From Rhodocytophaga aerolata (lineage in GTDB: Bacteria; Bacteroidota; Bacteroidia; Cytophagales; 172606-1), in the NCBI RefSeq assembly GCF_030503435.1, contig NZ_JAUKPO010000015.1, forward strand, positions 62,001 to 126,000: a DNA stretch of 64,000 nt. Direction: 5' to 3'. The notes beneath the pieces were generated by a model. That model saw nothing but the letters and a program-made list of their open reading frames with translations, was not told where the DNA came from and ran no database searches. Of this stretch, positions 10,001 through 17,983 are shown piece after piece. Both the position numbers and the translations under genes were made by a program. The stretch's first letter is position 1; each line of letters opens with the position of its first letter.

Positions 10001-10359
10001 GTTACCACTACCTCACTGAGGTTACCTAAGCTTGGTTCCAGCGAAACATTGATAGTAGTCCGGTTATTAACCGCCTGTTCTAGGGTATTATACCCTACAT
10101 ACGAATAAACCAGGACCGCATTAGTAGCAGGTACCAGAATAGAATATTCGCCGTTGACACCTGTGATCGTACCATTGTTGGTACCTTTCAACAGTACATT
10201 GACCCCCGGTAGTACTTCCCCACCTTCGGAAGACGTGATGCGCCCGGAAACCGTAATATCCGCAACCTGTGCCAGGCTATTTCCGGCCAGCAGAACGGCC
10301 ATTATCAGCAAGCACAGATACCTGCGCAGAACTTTTTTCTGGTAATCGTTTACATTCAT
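7033..10359 (-). CDS. SusC/RagA-type TonB-dependent outer-membrane transporter (SusC1)
   Basis: 1108 residues. Order of parts: signal peptide (cleaved after NSLAQ), a carboxypeptidase-D-regulatory-like domain (about residues 35-115, with GRITSSEGGEVLPGVNVLLKG), a TonB-box-like segment LSEVVVTALGI, the plug (NQPLFVIDGVPV, VSVLKGPSAAALYGSRAGNGVILITTKAG), and the 22-strand barrel ending in a terminal aromatic-hydrophobic strand (GFKLNFSL). Length and signatures are those of full SusC proteins. It imports ligand captured by SusD1 using energy from TonB-ExbBD, none of which is encoded here. It is preceded by about 940 bases without genes, which must carry its promoter. Confidence 0.95.
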   Translation of the reverse strand: MNVNDYQKKVLRRYLCLLIMAVLLAGNSLAQVADITVSGRITSSEGGEVLPGVNVLLKGTNNGTITGVNGEYSILVPATNAVLVYSYVGYNTLEQAVNNRTTINVSLEPSLGNLSEVVVTALGIQREQKSLGYSVGKVEGASITNVAQENVLNGIAAKIPGVTINQTSGVGSSVSVVIRGAKSLSSDNQPLFVIDGVPVANGLNNFRVMGDRNEVDYGNAITDLNPDDIASVSVLKGPSAAALYGSRAGNGVILITTKAGKKGQPLGISFSSSNVFEKPVEYLDFHYRYGNGERNNTFDEGSAYWAGPQLDAGNLAPQWNSPVDANGNKVPTELRSYKDNMKNFLQTGFTSTNNIALSGSGDKATFRISLNNMVNKGLIPNSDLYRNAISTSTTYDISKNVRLNANINLSRSNSNSRPSTGNRGANPVEAVYFWPQVNVSDLKDYWMPGAEQIQQRSPHPSFDNPYFLAYQLTNGFVRDRAFGNLKLDWNITPDLTAFARLSHDYFIENRETKIPQSYSRVRGGGYHLQDIARNETNADFLLTYKKTLNSFDLSISGGGNYMKQNYRDMYTGSQNSNQVLIVPGLYRLSNIPADKLLTNNFTSEKAIYSLYGMASFGFKDMLYLDLTARNDWSSTLPAANRSYFYPSASLSWLANYTFGLPQAISLLKFRAGWAQVGNDTQPYQLQNTLQTGSWGNLITTGVPASLLNAQLKPEIATSTEVGMDLNLFNNRIRFEGTYYYVANENQILSISSPSSSGYTSRMVNAGLLASRGWELSLGGTPIRSSDWNLDLTVNFTRNRTTVEELADGLEFITLWDDNGGGSFTRVGEEIGNLYSRGYAYVKDPNSPYYKWPILDKNGEWISVNDRDAREKVGNFNPDFLMGMQASLSYKRFTLSASLDWRAGGEFQSYTYRYGESDWKSERQLENLIAGGLYSEQELIALLKSDPHKYIIPQNGNFPRVGGHTQETGGYPVDDAYDGAFIPGVIETSDGVYEEHLGGPNTNIYPISNMYPWSYNKQITFDASFIKLREISLSYDLPKFLGLRNANISVFSRNIMLWTAAKIGIDPERAFQITGGAQGNTANAFRQGIELQNVMPWTIPFGFKLNFSL

Positions 10360-11228
10360 GGTTTTAGTAGTTAGTGTGTACTAGGAATGATTTGCAAAAT
10401 CTGAGTTGAGCTACGCTTGTATAATTACTTCAGGAAATTTGGGGCTGGTTCTTTCTCATGCCGGGTGGTTATTGGTTGGATAAGGCTTTTTGCTTGCACG
10501 AGCCGATTTTGTAACTGTATGCAGAAGGAGGTTCTTTCCTCTGGCTTCTCCCTGTTGACTTCTTCTACTTTATTTTTCAGCTTACTTATTTTGGCTCAGT
10601 ATGCAGGCTATGGATGTTAATCTGGTGTCTTCGTTTGTGAGATACCTGGAAGCCTATAAAACCTGGCTACTTAGTAATAAGCTACCTACAAACTCAGCAG
10701 ATTATCTGGCATGTAGAAGACAACAATCAGTTCACAAACTTGTAGGCAGTAGTAGCCGTGTATGGCTTAGTTAAAACAGCAGTAAAGTTCCAGTGTGTAG
10801 TTATTCGCTTGCGTTTTTGCCTGTCCCTGGTTTTCCTTTACTGCTGTCCGGTAGCATGATTAGAGAATGCATTCAAAAAATTACTTGACTTTATTTCCCG
10901 GTTATCAGTCCTAAAACCGGGAGCGATTCATGCAAAAGTGTATATTACCAGAAATATATCAGTAGTATGGCTATTCTTTTTATACGTCCGCTCAATAAGA
11001 TATCTAAATGTAGGGATTCTATGGTGGCTATTATACGCTTTTTGCGTTAACCTATACAGATTTTGCGTACAGCTCATTCATATATTCAGTGTTCTACTTA
11101 TCTAATCATCATCGCACTCGGGTTAAGACGAATGTTTTAGTACAGGTAATAGTTGTTTTTACAACAGTTTTATGGGGCTTTAACAATTGCCCGAAAATAC
11201 AAGGTACAATTCCGTCCAGGGTATATAA
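10360..11228. other. Long intergenic region upstream of SusC1
   Basis: About 870 bases with no convincing gene; the one plus-strand frame (10417-10620) has no family features. It must contain the SusC1 promoter and a long leader. Near 11034-11070 there is TACGCTTTTTGCGTT followed about 20 bases later by ATTTTGCGTAC, so TTTTGCGT occurs twice in direct order; TACGCTT also occurs upstream of the MFS gene. This could be an activator site, for example for an AraC-type regulator. Nothing else was recognised. Confidence 0.35.
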
Positions 11229-11257
11229 AAAAAGCGTAGAGTCTATCTACGCTTTTT
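11222..11257 (-). terminator. Rho-independent terminator after SusD2
   Basis: A 12-base-pair perfect stem, AAAAAGCGTAGA (11229-11240) and TCTACGCTTTTT (11246-11257), with a 5-base loop. On the minus strand it is followed by a T-run, and it lies 43 bases beyond the SusD2 stop, so it should end the SusC2-SusD2 transcript and separate it from SusC1. Confidence 0.8.
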
Positions 11258-11299
11258 GAATTTTTAGGTATGTTAAATAGGCTGCTATATCATCATTAC

Positions 11300-12778
11300 T
11301 TACTGGTCCCACCAAACTTTGGTGTTTATGTCATTGGGTCCCTGCCTGGCTACTGCTGCTTCTACGTTTTCTTTGTTGAGAGAAAATTCCGAAGCAGGAT
11401 AAATAAAACGCACAGGAATACGGTTTCCATTTACATTGGATATACCAGGAGTAAGTTCCGGATAATTGGTTCTTCGCCAGTCAAACCATGCTTCGAGTCC
11501 GGAATAAAACAGGGCAATCCATTTTTGTGTGCCAATCTGCTGCAAAGCGGTTGCCGGTGAAAAAGCAACGCCAGGCTGAGCCAGATATCCGGCCGGAAGG
11601 TCCTGTTTAAAATACTCAAAAGATGCCTGTATCCCCTGCTCGTAATATTCTTTAGCTGTACCGGAAGTAACAAGCCCTTTCTGCGCGGCTTCTGCCAGGA
11701 TAAACTGGAGTTCTGCATAGGTCATAATAATACCTCTGGCAATTTCCCGCTGTTCCTGCGTAGGGGTACCAAAGCCATCTATATAATAAGGATTACCAAT
11801 CCGGGACATAAAATTAGCACCCCCATTATACTGAAGTGCAGCATTATCATCGAGTCCATTCGGAACGCCAACATATTCAGGGGTAGCCGTACCGGTAGAA
11901 GCTGGTGTTGGGCGGGCAAATACCTGTAGGCGGGGGTCATTGTATTCTTTCAACTTATCGGCCATAGTTTTACTCAGCCGGAACTCATTAAACGAACCAA
12001 TTCTGGAAGTATATAAAGGAAACTGATTGGGTACGGTTGGCAGATACAGCAAAGCAGCATTGTCGTCGTTCTCTTCAAAAATGGGTGAAGTCGCCGGGTC
12101 ATTCAGAATTGCCTGCATATCTGGTCCAACATTCCGCTTGTTAGAAACCCGCATTAAATACCGCAAACGGAGAGAGTTAGCTAATTTTTTCCACTTCTCT
12201 ACATCGCCTCCATACAAAATATCTCCCTGCACGTTTTCAGCCGTTGACCCAAACAGCTCATTTGCCCGTGACAAGTCTGAGAGAATGCCGTTGTAGATCG
12301 TTTCCTGGGTATCATATTTGGGGAAATAGACACTGCTTTTTCCCTGCGTTGCTTCCGTATAGGGTACATCGCCGTAGGAATCGGTTACCAGAGACATCAT
12401 CCAGGATTTCATGACCAAAGCTATACCCATATAGTTGCTTTGTCCTGCTTTTTCGGCAATCGTATACACATTGTTTACATTCCGCATATTGGTATACATG
12501 GTATTCCAAATGCCATTCTGCTCTCCCCACTGGTAGCGGTCTTCGTTCACAAACTGAATTTTGGCTGTCTGCTGGATGACAATATTGCCTATACCCCAGG
12601 ACATCCCCATGACTTCATTCACCGTTGAGCGGATAATATTAGGCAACAAAAGGTCTGGCGTTACGGTATTGGGCACATTGGGGTTGGTGTTGATCTCTTC
12701 AAAATCTTTATCACAGGCATTGAGCAGCAGTAAGCCCAGTGCCATAAAAATGATTTTCAGGTTTCTATATCTTTTCAT
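11300..12778 (-). CDS. SusD/RagB-type nutrient-binding lipoprotein (SusD2)
   Basis: 492 residues with lipobox LNAC (Cys about residue 22). It has the SusD-like_2 opening FEEINTNPNVPNTVTPDLLLPNIIRS, an internal SWMMSLVTDSYGDVPYTEA segment, and the conserved end GTQKWIALFYSGLEAWFDWRRTNYPEL. It is shorter than SusD1 (560 residues) but clearly a paralogue. It starts 33 bases after SusC2 and is followed by a strong terminator, so SusC2-SusD2 forms a two-gene operon. Because its operon is divergent from the XRE-cupin regulator and phosphonate-type genes, it may bind a phosphonate-bearing ligand; that is inference from position only. Confidence 0.93.
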   Translation of the reverse strand: MKRYRNLKIIFMALGLLLLNACDKDFEEINTNPNVPNTVTPDLLLPNIIRSTVNEVMGMSWGIGNIVIQQTAKIQFVNEDRYQWGEQNGIWNTMYTNMRNVNNVYTIAEKAGQSNYMGIALVMKSWMMSLVTDSYGDVPYTEATQGKSSVYFPKYDTQETIYNGILSDLSRANELFGSTAENVQGDILYGGDVEKWKKLANSLRLRYLMRVSNKRNVGPDMQAILNDPATSPIFEENDDNAALLYLPTVPNQFPLYTSRIGSFNEFRLSKTMADKLKEYNDPRLQVFARPTPASTGTATPEYVGVPNGLDDNAALQYNGGANFMSRIGNPYYIDGFGTPTQEQREIARGIIMTYAELQFILAEAAQKGLVTSGTAKEYYEQGIQASFEYFKQDLPAGYLAQPGVAFSPATALQQIGTQKWIALFYSGLEAWFDWRRTNYPELTPGISNVNGNRIPVRFIYPASEFSLNKENVEAAVARQGPNDINTKVWWDQ

Positions 12779-12811
12779 ACGTGTCGTTAGTAGTCGGTGA
12801 TAGAAAATAAT

Positions 12812-15800
12812 TTACAAGCGGAAGCCTAAGTTGAAGCCGATGTTGCGGGTAGATGGGATAGCCACTGACTCTGCCCCGGGAATAACGGTACTTCCAGCAA
12901 CCGAGGAAGTCTCCGGGTCAATGTGGGGTACTTTTGTCCATAAAGCCAGGTTGCGGCCAACGATGGAAAAGTTAACACCCCGGATAGGCAGCTTTCCTAA
13001 CACTTTATCAGGAATGGTATAGCCAAATTTTACTTCCCGGAGTTTTGCAAAGGTAGCATCAAAAATAGCCCCTTCCAGTACACTTCGGCCCAAAGTAAAA
13101 GCGGTATGCCATTCACGGGCACTTAATTCGCGGTCCGTTGGCTGGCTGCCATTCACATGAAAGGAGTTAGATCCGTCTGAATTTTTAGTCAGAATAACAC
13201 CTGGCGAATAAACCCCATTGCCCTCTACAGACAAGTCGTATCCGTTGGCGCGGCCTTCCAGGGTTTCTATTAACTGTCCGCCTTCGCGGCCAACTACATA
13301 ACTATGTGAATATACCTGGCCACCATACCGGATGTCGAATAAGAAGCCAAGGTTAAAGTTTTTGTAAGAGAAGGTGTTGTAGATACCGCCAAGCCAGTCA
13401 GGATTGTAGTTCCCTAGTTTTACCGTATTGCCGGTACGCAGCGGACGGCCATTTTCATTGATGATCTGTCCTACATATTGCCCACTTGGGTCGTAATATG
13501 GACTGGCTGGATCATTGCTTACCCGCTGATAGGCAAATCCGTACATATCTCCCATGCGTTCTCCTACGCGTGCTTCCACAGAGAAATACCGGTCGGCCAA
13601 CTGGTATCTCTGGATGCCAGCTGCCAGTTCTTTCACTTCGCTCCGGTTGCGCGACCAGTTAATGTCTATATTCCAACGGAAACCATTGTTTTCTGCTTGT
13701 ACCGGCACCAGGTTCAACATCACTTCCCAGCCTTGATTCCGGATCAGACCGGCATTCTGCACAACAGTTCCATAGCCTGTGGTGTTAGACAAGGGCACGA
13801 AGATGATCTGGTTCCGGCTGTCGTTACGGTAGTAGGTTACATCCAGCCCAATGCGATTGTTGAGGAAGCGAAGGTCTACGCCATATTCCTGGGAAGCACT
13901 AATCTCTGGTTTCAGGTTCAGGTTGGGTATCTGCGAAACTTCCCCAAAGGTAGGCGTGGTGCCCCACGGAGTAGCCGGATTGAATGGCTGGGCAAACTGA
14001 TAGGGTTCGGTATCATTTCCCACCTGGGCAATTCCCGCCCGTAGTTTAGCAAATGATATAAATGCAGGCAACACAAAAATATCACTCACCACGGCACTTA
14101 AGGAAGCAGAGGGATAAAAGTACGAATTATCGGCTGTTCCTTCTACGCCATTCGGTAAGGTAAGTGTACTGGCCCAGTCGTTCCGGGCAGTCAGGTCCAG
14201 GAACAGAAAGTTGCGGAAACCTACTTGTGCCTGGGCAAACAGGCTGTTCACTTTTCGTTTAGTCATCGTAGACCCATATTCCAGAGGCACTCTCGCGTTG
14301 TTGATGCTGTACACCCCTGGAACCGTTAATTGGGAAGCAAATACATCCAGGTAATCAAACGTATTTACCCGCTGGTTTCCCCCTAAGGTAGCATTGAGAG
14401 TAAAGTCTTCGCCAAAACTTTTATTTGCTTGCAGCAATAAATCTGAGTTCCTTTCGATGGTTTCGACTGTTTCGCGGCGGAAGGAGCCGAACGGATAGCG
14501 CTGTGTGCTAAACGCCCTCCTGCGTGAACGTAACTCATCTGCGTAATCTACCTGGGTACGGGCTTGCACACTCAGCCAATCGGTAAGCAAATAACTTAAC
14601 GTAATATTTCCAATGATGCGGTCTACATTTTGTCCATTGGTGTTTTCATAGACATTAAAATAGGGATTGTCGTGGTAGTTATAATTGAAGTTGAACTGCT
14701 GAATATCTTCCAGACCTGGCTGCCAGTAATTGCGTAAAGCCTTGGTATCAATCTGGCGGCCATACCAGCAGTTGAACAAGTACATAATGTTTTCTGTACC
14801 ATAACTCAGGTTGGGCCGGTTGTCGCTGTTGCTGCGGATATAGTTTACATTGGCTCTGGCAGTAAATTTTTTTGTTAGCTTGTAGCCCCCATTGAAAGCA
14901 AAAGTATTGCGCTTTAAGTCAGTATTAGGCACTATCCCTTTCTGATCCAGATTGGTATACGACAAGCGGAAATCACCGAATTCGTTGCTGCCAGTAAGGG
15001 CTATGTTGTTGGTAAACGTCTGCCCGACCTCAAAAAAATCTTTAATATTATCAGGATGTGGACTAAAAGGCGTAGCAGTTGCATTTCCTGGTCCACCTGG
15101 CACCTCTGTATCACCAGCCCGTAAGCCTTTATTGGTAGGTGAATCATGCTGCACAATCAGTTGTCCTTCCATTTTAGGTCCCCAGTTTTCGTCTACGCCA
15201 TCTTGTAAGCCCCCGCCAGAACCATCTTTGAAACTAAACTCGCCGCCTAAGCCTTGGCCATACACATTCTGGTAATCTGGCAGGCGCAGCGGGGTATCAA
15301 AGGTAACATTGGAATTGACAGATATGCCTAACCCTTTGGTATTTTTGCCACTTTTGGTGGTTATTACCACTACCCCGTTGGCTGCTCTGGAACCGTATAA
15401 CGCTGAAGCATTGGCTCCTTTTAACACCGTCATAGATTCAATATCATCCGGATTAATAAACCCTGCTCCATTTCCATAATCTGCTTCCTGATTGTTACGG
15501 CCAGACGATCCTACAAAGTTATTGCTTATGGGCATGCCGTCGATAACAAACAGCGGTTGGTTCGCATTGATATTCAGCGAGCGTTCACCCCGGATGGTAA
15601 CTCTGGAAGAACCACCAATCCCAGAAGGGCTGCTTACAACCGTTACACCGGCAATTTTTCCGGCAAGCTGATTCACAACATTGGTTTCCCGTGCCTGAAT
15701 GAGGCTTTCTGAGCTAATTTTTTGAGTTACGTACCCTAGTTCCCGCTGCTGTTTTTCAATACCCAGAGCCGTTACTACCACTTCAGAAAGCGAAGTAACA

Positions 15801-16153
15801 TCTGTTTCCAGCTGCACATTGATTTCGGACCGGTTGGCAATCGGAATTTCCTGAGAAGCATACCCGATAAACGAAAAAACAAGCGTAGTTGCATCTTCCG
15901 GGACACTAAGGCTATACCGGCCATCTGCATCAGTCGTAGCGCCGGTAGTTGTTCCCTTAACCAGAATGGTTACACCAGGCAATGCAGACGATTCAGAGGC
16001 TGAGGTTACCCTGCCCGACACTTGTTTTCCTTGTGCCTGGCTTGTTCCAATGGTTGCTATGGATAGCAGAAACAGGCATACCCATAGCTGAACCAAGGTA
16101 GGTAAAGGCCGTTTTCTTTTCGGCCAACGCTTAGAATGTAGCGTATTTTTCAT
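12812..16153 (-). CDS. SusC/RagA-type TonB-dependent outer-membrane transporter (SusC2)
   Basis: 1113 residues. A basic N-terminus (KRWPKRKRPLP) precedes the signal peptide, cleaved near TSQAQ. Then come the carboxypeptidase-regulatory-like domain (GRVTSASESSALPGVTILVKG), the TonB-box-like LSEVVVTALGIEK, the plug (NQPLFVIDGMPI, MTVLKGANASALYGSRAANGVVVITTKSGK) and a full barrel ending GFNLGFRL. It pairs with SusD2 for TonB-dependent uptake. It is the first gene of its operon, and its 5' region is shared with the divergent XRE-cupin regulator at 16743, which makes regulation by that protein likely. Confidence 0.95.
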   Translation of the reverse strand: MKNTLHSKRWPKRKRPLPTLVQLWVCLFLLSIATIGTSQAQGKQVSGRVTSASESSALPGVTILVKGTTTGATTDADGRYSLSVPEDATTLVFSFIGYASQEIPIANRSEINVQLETDVTSLSEVVVTALGIEKQQRELGYVTQKISSESLIQARETNVVNQLAGKIAGVTVVSSPSGIGGSSRVTIRGERSLNINANQPLFVIDGMPISNNFVGSSGRNNQEADYGNGAGFINPDDIESMTVLKGANASALYGSRAANGVVVITTKSGKNTKGLGISVNSNVTFDTPLRLPDYQNVYGQGLGGEFSFKDGSGGGLQDGVDENWGPKMEGQLIVQHDSPTNKGLRAGDTEVPGGPGNATATPFSPHPDNIKDFFEVGQTFTNNIALTGSNEFGDFRLSYTNLDQKGIVPNTDLKRNTFAFNGGYKLTKKFTARANVNYIRSNSDNRPNLSYGTENIMYLFNCWYGRQIDTKALRNYWQPGLEDIQQFNFNYNYHDNPYFNVYENTNGQNVDRIIGNITLSYLLTDWLSVQARTQVDYADELRSRRRAFSTQRYPFGSFRRETVETIERNSDLLLQANKSFGEDFTLNATLGGNQRVNTFDYLDVFASQLTVPGVYSINNARVPLEYGSTMTKRKVNSLFAQAQVGFRNFLFLDLTARNDWASTLTLPNGVEGTADNSYFYPSASLSAVVSDIFVLPAFISFAKLRAGIAQVGNDTEPYQFAQPFNPATPWGTTPTFGEVSQIPNLNLKPEISASQEYGVDLRFLNNRIGLDVTYYRNDSRNQIIFVPLSNTTGYGTVVQNAGLIRNQGWEVMLNLVPVQAENNGFRWNIDINWSRNRSEVKELAAGIQRYQLADRYFSVEARVGERMGDMYGFAYQRVSNDPASPYYDPSGQYVGQIINENGRPLRTGNTVKLGNYNPDWLGGIYNTFSYKNFNLGFLFDIRYGGQVYSHSYVVGREGGQLIETLEGRANGYDLSVEGNGVYSPGVILTKNSDGSNSFHVNGSQPTDRELSAREWHTAFTLGRSVLEGAIFDATFAKLREVKFGYTIPDKVLGKLPIRGVNFSIVGRNLALWTKVPHIDPETSSVAGSTVIPGAESVAIPSTRNIGFNLGFRL

Positions 16154-16742
16154 AGATTTGTACGTTTTAATAAAGGTTTAGGATTTTGTTAAGACATAAT
16201 AAGGCCACTCTACTGCCAGGCAGTAGTTATTTTGCGGTAACTGGTGCGAAAAGGAGTAGAAAACAGGTATTATTGGGCCGGGACTGTTGCCGCAGTTCCG
16301 GCTTTTTGCTTTTTCCTACTCAGCAACTTATGCTTTTTTTTTGTACATAGGCATCTGGTTTACAGGTCAGGAAATTAGACAGGTTTATGTGAACGAGTAG
16401 CAGGTATTCCAGGTATTTTATACATTACATCCGGTACAGAAGCAAACTACCAGATGTGGTAAACAATCAATTATTCAACTTCTATGTGCTTTTAACACGT
16501 CAAATATAAAAATGTAAAGTTTACTTATATTAAACAGTTCTTTAATTATTTGTTAATTTATAAAAATTTTTCTTTCATTTGTTTAATATAAATAAACAAT
16601 AATATTTAAGTAACTTTAAGTAAACCTGAGTATTGTATATTTCCCGCGGCAACTCCTGCTATGGAAATACTTTACACCTGTTAAGCCTGTTTACACTTTA
16701 CATATCTTGAAGCAAAACAGCGACATAACTAGCTACCCTTTT
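16154..16742. promoter_or_regulatory. Divergent control region between SusC2 and the XRE-cupin regulator
   Basis: About 590 bases without a gene, very A+T-rich from 16500 to 16640. It must hold promoters for both directions. The regulator could also be read from a TTG at 16707, which would shorten this region by 36 bases. The notable content is the inverted arm pair described separately at 16519-16597 and a further reverse copy of GTTTACTTA at 16617-16625. Confidence 0.5.
16519..16597. promoter_or_regulatory. Candidate operator: paired inverted arms
   Basis: Arm 1 (16519-16536) reads GTTTACTTATATTAAACA; arm 2 (16580-16597) is its reverse complement with one mismatch (17 of 18 positions). Each arm is itself roughly symmetric (GTTTA ... 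TAAAC). Two such sites spaced 61 bases apart in a divergent promoter region suit a dimeric helix-turn-helix regulator, most simply the adjacent XRE-cupin protein. A chance origin in A+T-rich DNA cannot be excluded. Confidence 0.45.
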
Positions 16743-17318
16743 ATGAATGGTCAGATAATACTCAGGATTGGAAAAAAGATCAGAGAAATACGCCAGAGGC
16801 AACAAGTAAAATTACACGAACTCGCCGAAGAGGCCCAGATCAGCAAAGGCTTATTGTCGAAAATTGAAAATGGCCGCACCATTCCTTCTTTGCCTGTACT
16901 ACTTTCCTTAATACAGGTGCTGAAGATAGAAATGAGTGAGTTTTTCAATGGCATTGAGTTAAATGGAGGCGGTAGTTATATCCACAAAAAAAAGGAAGAA
17001 TATATTCCTCTGGAAAAAGAAGAAGCCATCGGTTTTTTGTATCAGTTGATCGTAAGTCAGAATATATTAAACATGGCATTTGAAGCAGTCATCCTTCAAC
17101 TGGAACCAGACTCGAAGCGGGAGAAAGTAGTGACGGATGGCTATGAATTTAAATTTGTGTTGAGCGGAGAAGTAGACTATCACCTGGGTGAAGAGATCGT
17201 AGAACTGAAAGCCGGAGATTCGCTTTTCTTCAATGGAAAAATACCCCATGTTCCGGTAAACAAAAGCCAGCATGCGGTTTCTATGCTGGTAATCTATCTG
17301 CTGGTACCTACTGAATAA
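16743..17318 (+). CDS. XRE-family regulator with C-terminal cupin domain
   Basis: 191 residues from the ATG at 16743; a TTG at 16707 would add 12 residues. The N-terminal third is a Cro/CI-type helix-turn-helix (KIREIRQRQQVKLHELAEEAQISKGLLSKIENGRTIPSLPVL). The C-terminal half is a cupin barrel (GYEFKFVLSGEVDYHLGEE, then LKAGDSLFFNGKIPHVPVN). Such HTH-cupin proteins usually sense a small molecule in the cupin and act as local regulators of catabolic genes. It is divergent from SusC2 and is followed 15 bases later by the PhnZ-like HD gene, so they form an operon and the regulator probably controls the whole phosphonate-type cluster. Confidence 0.88.
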   Translation: MNGQIILRIGKKIREIRQRQQVKLHELAEEAQISKGLLSKIENGRTIPSLPVLLSLIQVLKIEMSEFFNGIELNGGGSYIHKKKEEYIPLEKEEAIGFLYQLIVSQNILNMAFEAVILQLEPDSKREKVVTDGYEFKFVLSGEVDYHLGEEIVELKAGDSLFFNGKIPHVPVNKSQHAVSMLVIYLLVPTE

Positions 17319-17333
17319 CTATTGACAAAGTTT

Positions 17334-17915
17334 ATGGACTTACAAGAAAAACATAAGGCAGTAACTGCAGAAATATTTGCGCTCTATGAAAAGCACGGAG
17401 CAGAAGATTATATTGGCGAGCCTGTATCCCAACTGGAGCATATGGCGCAGAGTGCCCAGCTTGCGGCCAAACAAGGATTTGATGAAGAAGTAATTCTGGC
17501 GGCCTTTTTCCACGATATCGGCCATTTTCTGTCTTCCGACCAAACGCAGCAAATGGATGGCTATGGCGTGATGAGCCATGAAAAATTGGGAGCTAACTTT
17601 TTACGAAGCAAAGGGTTTCCAGAACGGGTAGCCAAGCTGGTCGAAAGCCATGTACAAGCCAAACGGTATCTGACGTTTAAACACCCTGACTATTATACTC
17701 AACTCTCAGAAGCCAGCAAACGGACATTGGAATTTCAGGGAGGCCGCATGAGTGCATCAGAAGCGGCTGACTTTGAAAAAGATGAATTGTTTGAGTTAAG
17801 TATCCGGATGCGGAAATGGGATGAACTAGCCAAGGAAGAACATGTTCCCCTACCCGATCTGGCCATCTACAAACAAATGTGCTTGAATTGCCTGAATAAA
17901 GCTGAGAATTCCTGA
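17334..17915 (+). CDS. PhnZ/TmpB-like HD-domain oxygenase
   Basis: 193 residues from the ATG at 17334 (a TTG at 17322 is the alternative). It belongs to the HD-type family tied to phosphonate degradation operons. The residues I recall as active-site groups of PhnZ (Tyr24, Glu27, His34, His58-Asp59, His62, His80, His104, Asp161) all have counterparts here shifted by two: Y26, E29, H36, H60-D61, H64, H82, H106, D163. PhnZ is a mixed-valent di-iron oxygenase that cleaves the C-P bond of 1-hydroxy-2-aminoethylphosphonate; TmpB acts on the trimethylated analogue. No PhnY-type hydroxylase is in the window, so the supply of a hydroxylated substrate is unexplained. It sits in an operon with the XRE-cupin regulator and converges on the FAD oxidoreductase gene. 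Confidence 0.85.
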   Translation: MDLQEKHKAVTAEIFALYEKHGAEDYIGEPVSQLEHMAQSAQLAAKQGFDEEVILAAFFHDIGHFLSSDQTQQMDGYGVMSHEKLGANFLRSKGFPERVAKLVESHVQAKRYLTFKHPDYYTQLSEASKRTLEFQGGRMSASEAADFEKDELFELSIRMRKWDELAKEEHVPLPDLAIYKQMCLNCLNKAENS

Positions 17916-17983
17916 TCAGGTAGGCACTTTCCCAAATTGAATACCCAATGTAAATCAAGCAATTAGTCATTATTCATTACTCC

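Noticed and set aside
10417-10620. 67-residue frame in the SusC1 upstream region
   Set aside because: Cys- and Ser-rich random composition and no promoter or ribosome-binding support.
13478-14044. 188-residue plus-strand frame inside SusC2
   Set aside because: Antisense shadow of a strongly supported SusC gene; no family features.
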